Assembly: GCA_937973555.1 (NCBI GenBank)
Contig: CALJKL010000017.1
Coordinates: forward strand, 1-27,059
From: an uncultured Flavobacteriales bacterium
GTDB taxonomy: Bacteria; Bacteroidota; Bacteroidia; Flavobacteriales; Weeksellaceae
Direction of reading: 5' to 3'
Length of the DNA stretch: 27,059 nucleotides
Shown here: piece by piece, positions 15,676 through 22,840 of the stretch
How positions within the stretch are numbered: position 1 is the first letter of the stretch
Layout: every line of letters begins with the position of its first letter
Notes under the pieces: model-generated
Told to the model about the DNA's origin: nothing
Databases searched by the model: none
Seen by the model: only the letters and a program-made list of their open reading frames with translations
Position numbers and translations under genes: made by a program

Positions 15676-15725
15676 CGGTTCCTGACGGTTCCTGACGGTT
15701 CCTGGCGGTTGTAGTCGGTTCCTGA
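15676..15725 (+). repeat. 10-bp direct repeats CGGTTCCTGA
   Basis: Five consecutive 10-bp units occur at 15676, 15686, 15696, 15706 and 15716. Units 1, 2 and 5 read CGGTTCCTGA, unit 3 ends in G, and unit 4 keeps only CGGTT. The array ends 9 bp before the ATG at 15735. It is G+C-rich in an AT-rich setting and phased at about one helical turn, as for cooperative protein binding. Confidence 0.85.
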
Positions 15726-15734
15726 CGTGTAGAG

Positions 15735-16082
15735 ATGAGTAGTAATATTAAGATTAATAAAGAGTGTGTTCATTGCGGAGAGTCTTTTGAGGCAAAAACT
15801 CTTTATACTCGTTATTGCTCAAAAGTATGTAATGATAGAGATTATAAAAACAGGATCAAAAAAAGCAGAGTTGATTTTGAAACCCTCAATAAAAACAAAA
15901 ATGTCCCAGAATTTAAAGAATCTTCAATAGTTAACAAATTCCATTTGAATATTACTGAAGCTTCTGTTTATTTAGGAGTAAGCAAAAGAACTGTGGAAAG
16001 GTTAATATCTGCAGGTAGTTTGAATGTAAAAAGGATTCAGAGAAGAGTCATTATTTCAAAAACAGAATTAGACAATATATAA
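15735..16082 (+). CDS. Zinc-ribbon plus helix-turn-helix DNA-binding protein
   Basis: This is a 115-residue protein. Residues 11-32 hold a four-cysteine knuckle (CVHCGESFEAKTLYTRYCSK with a further Cys32: CxxC-x13-CxxxC) of the kind that binds zinc. Residues ~70-112 form a MerR/excisionase-like HTH (ITEASVYLGVSKRTVERLISAGSL, then KRIQRRVIISKTELDNI, the usual recognition helix and wing). It probably binds the inverted repeats or 10-bp repeats just upstream and acts as repressor or directionality factor for the integrase, whose ATG follows one base after its stop. Such a gene in front of a tyrosine recombinase is common in Bacteroidota elements. The binding site is an inference from position. 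Confidence 0.75.
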   Translation: MSSNIKINKECVHCGESFEAKTLYTRYCSKVCNDRDYKNRIKKSRVDFETLNKNKNVPEFKESSIVNKFHLNITEASVYLGVSKRTVERLISAGSLNVKRIQRRVIISKTELDNI

Positions 16083-16083
16083 C

Positions 16084-17196
16084 ATGAAAGTATCTATTAT
16101 CAGAAAAAAAAGAGCAGGTACAGGTAAAATAGAATTACTGCTAAGGTATTATGAAAAAGGCGTCAGCAAGCATAAAGGTCTTTCAATAAGTCTTTATGAT
16201 GAGACTTTTAAAAAGCTTTCAAATGAAGAGAAAAGGCACAATAGAGAGAAGCTTAAGGAGGCTGAACTTATTTGTATGGCCGAAAATGAAAAAGCAAGGT
16301 TGGGTAAATTTGGAATAGATACTTTGCAGAAACAACGTTCAAGTTTTATTGCTTTTGTAGAGAGAGTAGCTAATGAAAGAAACACATCCAAAGGTAATGA
16401 AGGGAATTGGTATAGTATGTTGAAACATCTTAAAGAATTTGCTTCATCTAATATTACATTTGAACAGGTGGATGTTAAGTTTTTAAACGAGTTTAAAGAA
16501 CATCTAAATAAGGTTAAGCAAAATACAGGGAAGCCACTAGCTACAAATTCTAAGGTGGCTTATTACAACAAATTAAGGGCAGCTTTGAAACAGGCAGTGA
16601 AAGAGGATATTATTGCAAAAAACCCTGCGATTAGTACAACTGGTTTTAAATCAGAGGATGTGGAAAGAGGTTTTTTGACTCTTGAAGAACTGCGAAAACT
16701 AGAAAAAACAGAATGTGAAATTCCTATTCTAAAAGATGCTTTTTTGTTTTCTTGTCTTACCGGAATGAGATGGAGTGATATTGTTAATCTGAAATGGTCT
16801 GATGTATTTTATGATGAAAATAATGGACACTATATTAGATTTAAGCAACAAAAGACAAAAGGAGCGGAAACTTTGTATATCAGTGATGAAGCATTTGGCT
16901 TCTTAGGAGAAAGGAAAGATGCAGAAGAAAGGGTTTTTATATCATTGCGATATAGCAGTTGGTTTAATCTCAAATTACAGCAATGGGTTATTAAGGCAGG
17001 GATTTCTAAAAATATTACTTTTCATGCTGGTAGGCATACCTTTGCTGTTATACAGTTAGATCTTGGGACAGATATCTATACCTTGAGTAAGCTTTTGGGA
17101 CACCGCGATATAAAAACTACATTAGTTTATTCCAAAATTCTAGATAAAAATAAAATTGTAGCTGCTAATAAAATAAAACTAAAATCAAATGACTAG
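16084..17196 (+). CDS. Tyrosine-type site-specific recombinase (integrase)
   Basis: This 370-residue enzyme integrates and excises the element by strand exchange through a 3'-phosphotyrosine intermediate. An N-terminal arm-binding-like region and a SAM-like core-binding domain (residues ~95-190) precede the catalytic domain. Active-site residues are in place: Arg229 (LTGMRWSDI), Lys257 or Lys259 (QQKTKGAE), His314 and Arg317 (HAGRHTF), His340 (LLGHRD) and Tyr349 (LVYSKI). Length is typical for Bacteroidota integrases of the phage_int_SAM_5 kind. It sits directly downstream of mnmE, which suggests the mnmE 3' end as its target. The start is one base after the upstream stop, and the next gene overlaps its 3' end by 8 bp, so the three genes form one transcription unit. 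Confidence 0.93.
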   Translation: MKVSIIRKKRAGTGKIELLLRYYEKGVSKHKGLSISLYDETFKKLSNEEKRHNREKLKEAELICMAENEKARLGKFGIDTLQKQRSSFIAFVERVANERNTSKGNEGNWYSMLKHLKEFASSNITFEQVDVKFLNEFKEHLNKVKQNTGKPLATNSKVAYYNKLRAALKQAVKEDIIAKNPAISTTGFKSEDVERGFLTLEELRKLEKTECEIPILKDAFLFSCLTGMRWSDIVNLKWSDVFYDENNGHYIRFKQQKTKGAETLYISDEAFGFLGERKDAEERVFISLRYSSWFNLKLQQWVIKAGISKNITFHAGRHTFAVIQLDLGTDIYTLSKLLGHRDIKTTLVYSKILDKNKIVAANKIKLKSND

Positions 17197-18076
17197 TAAT
17201 AAAGAATTTTTTAAAGAATTTTTTGATTTTTTTAACAATCCAGACGTAGTAACAACTAGTTATGTTAATGATTTGGACGTTAAAAATTCAACAGAATCAT
17301 TTTCTTCCTATAACAATATAAATACTGCAGATCTACTAGAAGCGGTAGTGGTTTGCCTAGTTCAAAAAGGCATTAAATCATTTGAGTCTAAAGCCAAAGA
17401 AATCATAAAACAGAATGGATTAAAAGCTTTAAAGAATGAGTTTGAAAAAATTTCCAGAATTATACAAGATTCAACTAAAGATATAGCTTATGAAGAAAAA
17501 ATTGATGAAGAAAAATTATCAAACTTGAAATATCTAATGAATGAAGAAGATTGGGCAGAGTGGAATGAATCTAAAAAATATTGGATAAAAAAAAGTAAAC
17601 TTAATAAGGTTATAAAAAAGGCAATAGAAAAAGGATTGCAGATTGTAAGTGTTAGTTATTCTGATTTTTTAAAAAGATATTCACATTTATTTATTAAATC
17701 AACTTTTGTTATTGATAAAGAATTCATGAGAAAATTTGGTGAAGAGATTTTTGACTATTTACTTAGAAATTATATTGTTGATGGTCGATTTAGTGATTTT
17801 AAATCTTTTGCTAAAGGTGAATATTTTGAAGGCCACCTAATATTTAACCAACCATCCACTTTAGGTACTTTTATAAGGGTTCTCAAAGAGAAAAAATTAT
17901 TAATTACTGGAGGAAATTACTGGCAATATGTTACAATTGATGCTTGTAAAATTAAACCTGGCATAAAGACCGAATATAGTGCTTTGTACATGAGCAAAAC
18001 TTTTTATAAGCATAAAAATAAGAAGGTAGAAAATATGCTAGATGAAATAATTGCCAGATTTAAGAAAATGAAATAA
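17189..18076 (+). CDS. Protein of unknown function, co-transcribed with the integrase
   Basis: This 295-residue protein is lysine- and glutamate-rich. I do not recognise it. No signal peptide or membrane segment is seen. Residues ~60-120 (VQKGIKSFESKAKEIIKQNG onward) look helical and possibly coiled-coil. Residues ~215-245 (FNQPSTLGTFIRVLKEKKLL) look like a winged-helix-style DNA-binding segment, as often found at the ends of Bacteroidota mobile-element proteins. The ATG overlaps the integrase end (8 bp) and a terminator follows the stop, so it shares the integrase transcript. The low G+C is in keeping with the element. A role in replication initiation or excision control is possible but unsupported. 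Confidence 0.7.
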   Translation: MTSNKEFFKEFFDFFNNPDVVTTSYVNDLDVKNSTESFSSYNNINTADLLEAVVVCLVQKGIKSFESKAKEIIKQNGLKALKNEFEKISRIIQDSTKDIAYEEKIDEEKLSNLKYLMNEEDWAEWNESKKYWIKKSKLNKVIKKAIEKGLQIVSVSYSDFLKRYSHLFIKSTFVIDKEFMRKFGEEIFDYLLRNYIVDGRFSDFKSFAKGEYFEGHLIFNQPSTLGTFIRVLKEKKLLITGGNYWQYVTIDACKIKPGIKTEYSALYMSKTFYKHKNKKVENMLDEIIARFKKMK

Positions 18077-18106
18077 TCAATATTTCCTTTATTAATGGAC
18101 TTTTTT

Positions 18107-18141
18107 TAATTTGCAATGTTCTGGCGTTGCAATTTTTTTTC
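18107..18141 (+). terminator. Intrinsic terminator of the integrase unit
   Basis: Arms TTGCAA (18111-18116) and TTGCAA (18127-18132), extended by A/T pairing with one mismatch, close a 10-nt loop (TGTTCTGGCG). A run of eight T residues follows. Confidence 0.65.
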
Positions 18142-18199
18142 TTTCATATGCCGTAATTTATTCTGAGATTTGCGGTCATAAAATTCAAAATATCAACAT

Positions 18200-18487
18200 A
18201 TGATAGACATGAAATTATTATCAAGAATCGAGAGAATAGAAAAGCTCTTAACAGATTCTAACATTTCACAGAAAGAATTATTGACGATTGAGGAAGCTTC
18301 CGCCTTCCTAGGCTTTAAGAAAAGTTACCTCTACAGATTAACGTCTGAGAGAAAACTTCCTTTTTACAAACCAGGGCATAAACTCTTTTTCAAAAAATCA
18401 GAGCTTGCAGAATGGGTGTTTCGAAACAGAGAAAAACCTGATAGCGAAATCAAACTTCAAGCAATGAATTTTTCAGTGAATAAATAA
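18200..18487 (+). CDS. Excisionase-like helix-turn-helix protein
   Basis: This is a 95-residue protein with an HTH_17 domain (residues ~28-75): LTIEEASAFLGFKKSYLYRL, then LPFYKPGHKLFFKKSELAEW. This is the standard pattern of Bacteroidota excisionase/AlpA-like proteins, with a short N-terminal helix ahead of it. It probably acts as recombination directionality factor or regulator for the integrase or the helicase gene downstream. A second in-frame ATG lies 9 bases later (MIDMK), so the start could be either. It stands alone between a terminator and a 104-bp gap before the helicase gene. No clear TAnnTTTG promoter was found upstream. Confidence 0.8.
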   Translation: MIDMKLLSRIERIEKLLTDSNISQKELLTIEEASAFLGFKKSYLYRLTSERKLPFYKPGHKLFFKKSELAEWVFRNREKPDSEIKLQAMNFSVNK

Positions 18488-18524
18488 CCACTGGATTACC
18501 CCGTATTTTATTTTGACAATTTTC

Positions 18525-18544
18525 CAGCGTACTTCTGTGCGCTG
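18525..18544 (+). other. Hairpin upstream of the SF3 helicase gene
   Basis: CAGCG (18525-18529) and CGCTG (18540-18544) close a 10-nt loop in the 104-bp gap before 18592. A CCTTCGGG mini-hairpin follows at about 18549-18556. No T run follows, so this is not a terminator. It may be a regulatory leader or a replication-related structure. Confidence 0.4.
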
Positions 18545-18591
18545 TGTTCCTTCGGGATTTTATTAACGTTTAACCAATAAATTTCATAATT

Positions 18592-20103
18592 ATGAATAAT
18601 TTAAATCCAAAAATGTTCAACAGTGTTTTGGAATATCTGAAAGACTGTTTAGCAGAAATCCCTGATGATATTGCTGCAATGATAAAGGCAGGATGTACTT
18701 CAGAAAAACTATCTGACAAAGTTAAGGTAGTGCTTATTATATCTAATTTGCTAGATATTGCAACCAAAAATAATTGGCAGCTGATCAGGTATGAGGGCTC
18801 GTATTATGTTTACACTGGAACCCATTGGGAGAAAGTGGAAGAGGATATTATGAATAATTTTTTATGTGATGCAGCAGTAAAGATGGGATTCAATGAAGAT
18901 TCCATTAAGCATTTCACTTTTAGAGAATCTCTAGTTAAGCAATTTCATACTACCGGAGTAAAAGTGATGGATCATGTAAACAGAAAAGAGACCAAAGTAA
19001 ATTTGGCAAATGGAACCTTATCTGTTAATGAAAATGGAGTAGAGCTTCATTCTCATTCTTCAGAAGATATGATGCTTTATAAATTAAAAACCACTTTTGA
19101 TTCTGAATCCAAAGCTCCTATGTTTTATGATTACTTAGATAGGGTTTTGCCAGAGAAATGTAAGCAGGATGTTTTAGCAGAGTTTATTGGATATGCTTTC
19201 TGCCCTGCAAGTGTTTTAAAATTAGAGAAGTGTATGGTACTTTACGGAGGAGGAGCTAATGGTAAATCTGTATTTTTTGAAATTATACAAGCTTTATTTG
19301 GTAGTTTCAATCTTTCAAATTTTTCATTGCAGTCTATAACTGATAAAACTGGCTATACGAGGGCTAATTTGGTTGGTAAACTTCTTAATTATGCCTCTGA
19401 GTTGAGCAATAGGATGGATACATCAATCTTTAAAATGATTGTCAGTGGTGAGCCGGTAGAAGCGAGGCACATATATGGTCGTCCCTTCATGATCCACGAC
19501 TTGCCAAAATTAATGTTTAACACTAATGAGCTACCGCATAATGTAGAAAATAATTCTGGTTTCTTCAGGCGATTCATTATTGTGCATTTTGATCAGACGA
19601 TTCCAGAAGAAGAAAGAGACCCTTTGCTTGCTAAACGTATCGTTGATGAAGAACTCTCAGGGGTTTTAAATTGGGTGCTGGAAGGATTGGACAGATTGCT
19701 TAAAAACAAAGAATTTTCTAACTGTGATTTCCTTAAAGAATCTATACTTGAGTTCAAGAGGCAGCATGATCCTGTTCGGATCTATCTGGATGATATAAAA
19801 GCTGAAAAAGCGGAATTGTCAGACTTTAAAATTCCTTTGAAAAAGCTATTTATAGACTATATAGAATATTGCAAGCTTTATGGTTACAAAGGAATTTCAC
19901 TTCATCTTTTCTCTAAAAGGATTCAAGAATTGGATTTTGAACAGGTAAGGAGGGCGGAAGGCAGATATGTAGGAATCTACATCCCTAGTGTGCACGGAAG
20001 CCAAAAAAAACTTTTTGATTTCAATGACACAACGACACTAGAAGATGTGGAATGTCGAAGTGCCTTTGTGCAAGAAAAAACTAATAAAGAAATTAAAATT
20101 TAA
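18592..20103 (+). CDS. SF3 helicase of the D5/phage P4 primase C-terminal type
   Basis: This 503-residue protein is related to the C-terminal half of P4 alpha-type primase-helicases. It has a D5_N-like region (residues ~95-210, with LANGTLSVNENGVELHSHSS, then the FIGYAFCPASV linker) and an SF3 ATPase domain. Walker A is YGGGANGKS with Lys225, the B/B' region follows around NYASELSN, and sensor-like MFNTNELP precedes FFRRFIIVHF. It ends in a small winged-helix-like domain (LHLFSKRIQELDF, near residues 435-450). The N-terminal primase domain of the full P4 protein is absent; only ~100 residues precede D5_N. It likely unwinds the element's own origin during autonomous replication of the excised form. 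The next gene follows after 4 bp. Confidence 0.88.
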   Translation: MNNLNPKMFNSVLEYLKDCLAEIPDDIAAMIKAGCTSEKLSDKVKVVLIISNLLDIATKNNWQLIRYEGSYYVYTGTHWEKVEEDIMNNFLCDAAVKMGFNEDSIKHFTFRESLVKQFHTTGVKVMDHVNRKETKVNLANGTLSVNENGVELHSHSSEDMMLYKLKTTFDSESKAPMFYDYLDRVLPEKCKQDVLAEFIGYAFCPASVLKLEKCMVLYGGGANGKSVFFEIIQALFGSFNLSNFSLQSITDKTGYTRANLVGKLLNYASELSNRMDTSIFKMIVSGEPVEARHIYGRPFMIHDLPKLMFNTNELPHNVENNSGFFRRFIIVHFDQTIPEEERDPLLAKRIVDEELSGVLNWVLEGLDRLLKNKEFSNCDFLKESILEFKRQHDPVRIYLDDIKAEKAELSDFKIPLKKLFIDYIEYCKLYGYKGISLHLFSKRIQELDFEQVRRAEGRYVGIYIPSVHGSQKKLFDFNDTTTLEDVECRSAFVQEKTNKEIKI

Positions 20104-20107
20104 AAAT

Positions 20108-20626
20108 ATGAAAATAATATTAGACCCTAAATACCTAATGGTATATTTAGATTCACAAGAAATCTTTACAACGTATAATGAGGAAAACCCTCCAGTGTTT
20201 GAAGAAATGTTAGATAATATTGATTACTCGTTTGAAATTTATGGAAAGCATATTTCATCAATGTTTTTTGAATTATTTTCATACGCTGAATTTGATCTTG
20301 AAATCGCATATGAGTTAGCTGCAATTGTCAATAGGTTAAAACCAAAAAACAGTATAGATTGGAGTGATACTTTTCTATATTTTGGATTGGGAAAATATAA
20401 TCCACTGGGATGGAGGTTGGATTCTCCAATGAAAGAATTAGTTTTAAAAGGTTTTGGATCAATTTTACAAAATCCTGGAAGTAATTGTTACACAGTCTTA
20501 AAAGGAGATCCGTATGTGAAGAGTAATCCAAAATCAATCTCTCTCTTGGATGAAGAAGCGTTAGAGATTTTTATCATGGATACTTTAGGGGTTGTAGAGA
20601 TTTTATATGAACCAGATTTTTTATAG
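20108..20626 (+). CDS. Small acidic protein of unknown function
   Basis: This 172-residue protein starts at the ATG at 20108, four bases after the helicase stop. An upstream in-frame ATG at 20045 exists but lies inside the helicase gene and would add an unlikely basic leader. The protein is acidic and has no signal peptide or membrane segment. Visible stretches are FELFSYAEFDLEIAYELAAI and LGKYNPLGWRLDSPMKELVL. The composition (acidic, many aromatics) recalls immunity-type or anti-restriction proteins, but I do not recognise a family. It may be cargo carried on the helicase transcript. A strong terminator begins a few bases after the stop. Confidence 0.65.
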   Translation: MKIILDPKYLMVYLDSQEIFTTYNEENPPVFEEMLDNIDYSFEIYGKHISSMFFELFSYAEFDLEIAYELAAIVNRLKPKNSIDWSDTFLYFGLGKYNPLGWRLDSPMKELVLKGFGSILQNPGSNCYTVLKGDPYVKSNPKSISLLDEEALEIFIMDTLGVVEILYEPDFL

Positions 20627-20628
20627 TA

Positions 20629-20655
20629 GAAAAAGGGGCCTAGCCCCTTTTTTTA
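20629..20655 (+). terminator. Strong intrinsic terminator after the helicase unit
   Basis: A stem AAAAGGGGC (20631-20639)/GCCCCTTTT (20643-20651) with a 3-nt loop is followed by T residues. It could also stop transcription arriving from the minus-strand lipoprotein genes. Confidence 0.9.
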
Positions 20656-20751
20656 TTTACCAGTAGATTCTATAATTTTGAAACTATCTTGTGGTTGAAT
20701 TTCTGAGAAGGAATCACCTGAGCTGATTTCGGATTCTGCCTTCTGAGAACA
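20653..20751 (-). pseudogene. Possible 3' remnant of a deleted gene
   Basis: A 32-codon open frame without a start ends at TAA (20655-20653) and is closed upstream by an in-frame TAA. It reads SQKAESEISSGDSF, then SEIQPQDSFKIIESTGK, a coding-like acidic and serine-rich tail. It sits between the terminator and the lipoprotein gene at 20780. I take it as a decayed gene end of unknown identity. Confidence 0.35.
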
Positions 20752-20779
20752 TTAGGATAGTAATAATAAGTGAAAAGTC

Positions 20780-21400
20780 TTACCATTGAGTTCTTAATGC
20801 AGAAAATTCTATAGTTAGTCTTTTTGCATTATAACCTGGTTTGTCATAATTGCCATTAAATACATAGATTGTTTTGTCATAACTGCCTTTTATTGGTGTA
20901 CCCCATATCAGGCCTTCTAAAGTATATTTGAACGTTGAGCCTGCATCAGATATTTTAAATGTTATTGAATTGTTTGCCCATTGTGGGCTACCACTTATTG
21001 CTAGATCTTTTGCTGATGGTTGTGTTTCTGAAAAATTTTGTGGAATTAACTTGTATTGGCCCAAATCTACATCACCAATAATTTTATCTCCCAACTTTAA
21101 AGTAGTAGGTTTAATACTTATGTATCCAAAAACATCTCCAGTTACATAATCTTTACTTGTACTAGCTTTGTCATAAAGAGCAAGCTTTATATATCCTCCA
21201 GGCTCATAAATGCAATCATTAACAAAATTACCCCACCACTTATCATCTGTATTTCCATTGATGCTATATGTTTTACCATCATATACTATTTTATAATAAT
21301 ATATGCCGATGTTTTTAGAAATTGTTATTGCTTCATCTGCATTTCTAGAACAACTAAGAATTGCAAAAGATGCTAAAAAGAGTAAAAATATTTTTTTCAT
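20780..21400 (-). CDS. Lipoprotein of unknown function
   Basis: This 206-residue protein has a lipoprotein signal peptide: MKKIFLLFLASFAILSCS with the lipobox LSC at Cys17, followed by SRNADE. The mature part seems beta-rich (IGIYYYKIVYDGKTYSI, ITFKISDAGSTFKYTLEG, RLTIEFSALRTQW at the end) and contains a charged, tryptophan-bearing DKWWGNF segment. It is probably anchored to the periplasmic face of a membrane or exported to the cell surface. It lies 48 bp downstream of another lipoprotein gene on the same strand and is likely in one operon with it and the barrel gene at 22046. No family is recognised. It is cargo-like within the element. Confidence 0.72.
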   Translation of the reverse strand: MKKIFLLFLASFAILSCSRNADEAITISKNIGIYYYKIVYDGKTYSINGNTDDKWWGNFVNDCIYEPGGYIKLALYDKASTSKDYVTGDVFGYISIKPTTLKLGDKIIGDVDLGQYKLIPQNFSETQPSAKDLAISGSPQWANNSITFKISDAGSTFKYTLEGLIWGTPIKGSYDKTIYVFNGNYDKPGYNAKRLTIEFSALRTQW

Positions 21401-21448
21401 GATTATTTGTTAAAAGCGGTGCAGTATATTACCACACCGCATTGATTA

Positions 21449-22033
21449 TTAATTACAGATTTTATATCCTTTTTTGATAGCGTTTTTCTTTGATGTAATT
21501 GCCCATGGTATTGTCACTATTGCTGATGGAAAAAAAACTATAGTTCCTAAGGCTACTGAAGTCCATGTTTTTGTTACATCATAGCAAACACTTGGTTTGT
21601 ATAGGGCGCCATAGTTTGACTTAAAATCATATGCTACATTGTCTTTGTTGATGTAGAAATAGCAGTAGGTTTTATTAAGTGTAGTTTCAGAAATTCCATT
21701 TGAATTTTCTGTATAGCCATATCTGCCTGAAGATGCACCGATAATACCTGCGTTATTATATACTGCAGCCCCGTAAGTTTTTGCAACTGAATAAGCATCG
21801 GTTGTATTGTTGGTTATTGTGGTTAGTGTCTGTCTTTCATAGGCTAAGATTGTTCCACCGTTGCCATCATCAGAAGTCTTATCAGGCACTCCATATGTTC
21901 TAAGAATTTCATTTTTTGTTTTTCCAACATATTCTGCATTGGAATTACCAGTATAGGTGTAGAAAGTGCTATAACAAGAAGTTAAACTTGCTAAAGCTAC
22001 TAATGTAAATAAAACTTTGATTGTGTATTTCAT
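21449..22033 (-). CDS. Lipoprotein with a BamE/SmpA-like N-terminal segment
   Basis: This 194-residue lipoprotein has the lipobox LTSC at Cys20 (MKYTIKVLFTLVALASLTSC). The mature N-terminus carries GKTKNEILRTYGVPDKTSDD, the G-x-x-x-x-E-I-x-x-x-x-G-x-P-D pattern of BamE/SmpA/OmlA-type small lipoproteins. A threonine/asparagine/glycine-rich stretch (residues ~65-110) and two cysteines (CYFY, VCYD) follow, and then a C-terminal hydrophobic span (residues ~158-180, VALGTIVFFPSAIVTIPWAI) that could be a transmembrane helix. It starts 12 bp after the barrel gene's stop, so the two are probably co-translated. A role in assembling or anchoring the neighbouring barrel is an inference from the fold hint and position. 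Confidence 0.7.
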   Translation of the reverse strand: MKYTIKVLFTLVALASLTSCYSTFYTYTGNSNAEYVGKTKNEILRTYGVPDKTSDDGNGGTILAYERQTLTTITNNTTDAYSVAKTYGAAVYNNAGIIGASSGRYGYTENSNGISETTLNKTYCYFYINKDNVAYDFKSNYGALYKPSVCYDVTKTWTSVALGTIVFFPSAIVTIPWAITSKKNAIKKGYKICN

Positions 22034-22045
22034 GATTTTTGCATT

Positions 22046-22546
22046 TTAAAGATTAAAGTAATAATGGATTCCAGCTCCAAAGGTTATTGACTTGAAGTCA
22101 TAATAATCAAAGCCAACTTTGCCATAACCTAATTCTGCATTGAATTTTATTCTATCAGTAAGATTTGGAAAGCAGAATTGTAATCCGCCACCAACACCCC
22201 AGCCAAATACTTTTTCAGTAGTTTCATAAAGGCTAAAGTTGTTGTAATTTACCCCTAAGCCTTTGTAAGTGTATAGTCCTGCTTGTCCATACAAATAAGG
22301 GTTTAATAATAAATCATTACCGCTTTCAGGAAAGTTGTAAAGATACCTGCCATAATAGGCTGAAAATGGACCAGCAACGCCTACTACTAGTTGTGCAGAA
22401 TGTTGTTCGGTGATGTCAGCTTTGGCACTAAGTCCAAATGCAGGAAATGATGCTTGTCCACCAATTCCAAATCTAAGATAATCTAGGTTTTGAGCATACG
22501 CTCCTGTTACTGCCGTAAAGGCAATCATTGTTAATAGTTTTCTCAT
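22046..22546 (-). CDS. Small outer-membrane beta-barrel protein
   Basis: This 166-residue exported protein has a signal peptide (MRKLLTMIAFTAVTGAYAQ) followed by alternating, aromatic-ended strands (GIGGQASFPAFGLSAKADI, AQLVVGVAGPFSAYYGRYLY, VFGWGVGGGLQFCF, FNAELGYGKVGFDYYDF) and a C-terminal GAGIHYYFNL ending in aromatic Phe then Asn-Leu, as in porin-family/OmpX-like 8-strand barrels. It is the first gene of a three-gene minus-strand unit. The region upstream has a good promoter and a long structured leader (22547-22815). Its function is unknown; such barrels can alter surface properties or phage sensitivity. Confidence 0.75.
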   Translation of the reverse strand: MRKLLTMIAFTAVTGAYAQNLDYLRFGIGGQASFPAFGLSAKADITEQHSAQLVVGVAGPFSAYYGRYLYNFPESGNDLLLNPYLYGQAGLYTYKGLGVNYNNFSLYETTEKVFGWGVGGGLQFCFPNLTDRIKFNAELGYGKVGFDYYDFKSITFGAGIHYYFNL

Positions 22547-22591
22547 GTCTAAAGTGAGTTTTTTATCACTTCAGTCCCAAAAGTGAAGGGT

Positions 22592-22780
22592 TATTAAAAT
22601 AAGAAAGCGTGGGACCACACTTTATTCTATCTATAGGGGCTCTGGTAAGCCTTAGGCAATAGAAAAAGGGACCCCACGCCATAATATGACGTGGTGATCA
22701 ACCTTCCTTCTGAGCCTAATTGTGAATTTACCAGATTCCTATATCAGAATTTCAGTTAACGCTTTACGTTGTAAATGTAT
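22592..22780 (-). ncRNA. Candidate structured leader or small RNA
   Basis: Between a near-consensus promoter (22787-22815) and the barrel ATG lie ~240 bases without an ORF. On the minus strand the stem GCGTGGG (22679-22673)/CCCACGC (22613-22607) encloses GCC-TAA-GGC (22657-22649) and GGCT/AGCC elements. A competing hairpin is CCACG/CGTGG (22694-22690 with 22678-22674). After the large stem comes TTTCTTATTTT, terminator-like. A further hairpin TCACTT/AAGTGA (22566-22586), with a spare TCACTT near the ATG, could switch. It could be a short RNA of ~185 nt or a regulatory 5' leader. Confidence 0.45.
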
Positions 22781-22786
22781 TTATTA

Positions 22787-22815
22787 CAAAATTAGCAATA
22801 AATTTTTATCAACAA
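22787..22815 (-). promoter_or_regulatory. Promoter of the barrel-lipoprotein unit
   Basis: On the minus strand TTG (22815-22813) is followed after 18 bp by TAATTTTG (22794-22787), matching TTG-N17-23-TAnnTTTG. Transcription would start near 22780, giving a leader of ~235 nt. Confidence 0.6.
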
Positions 22816-22840
22816 TAACGTTAACTTGTTTTATTTGGTT

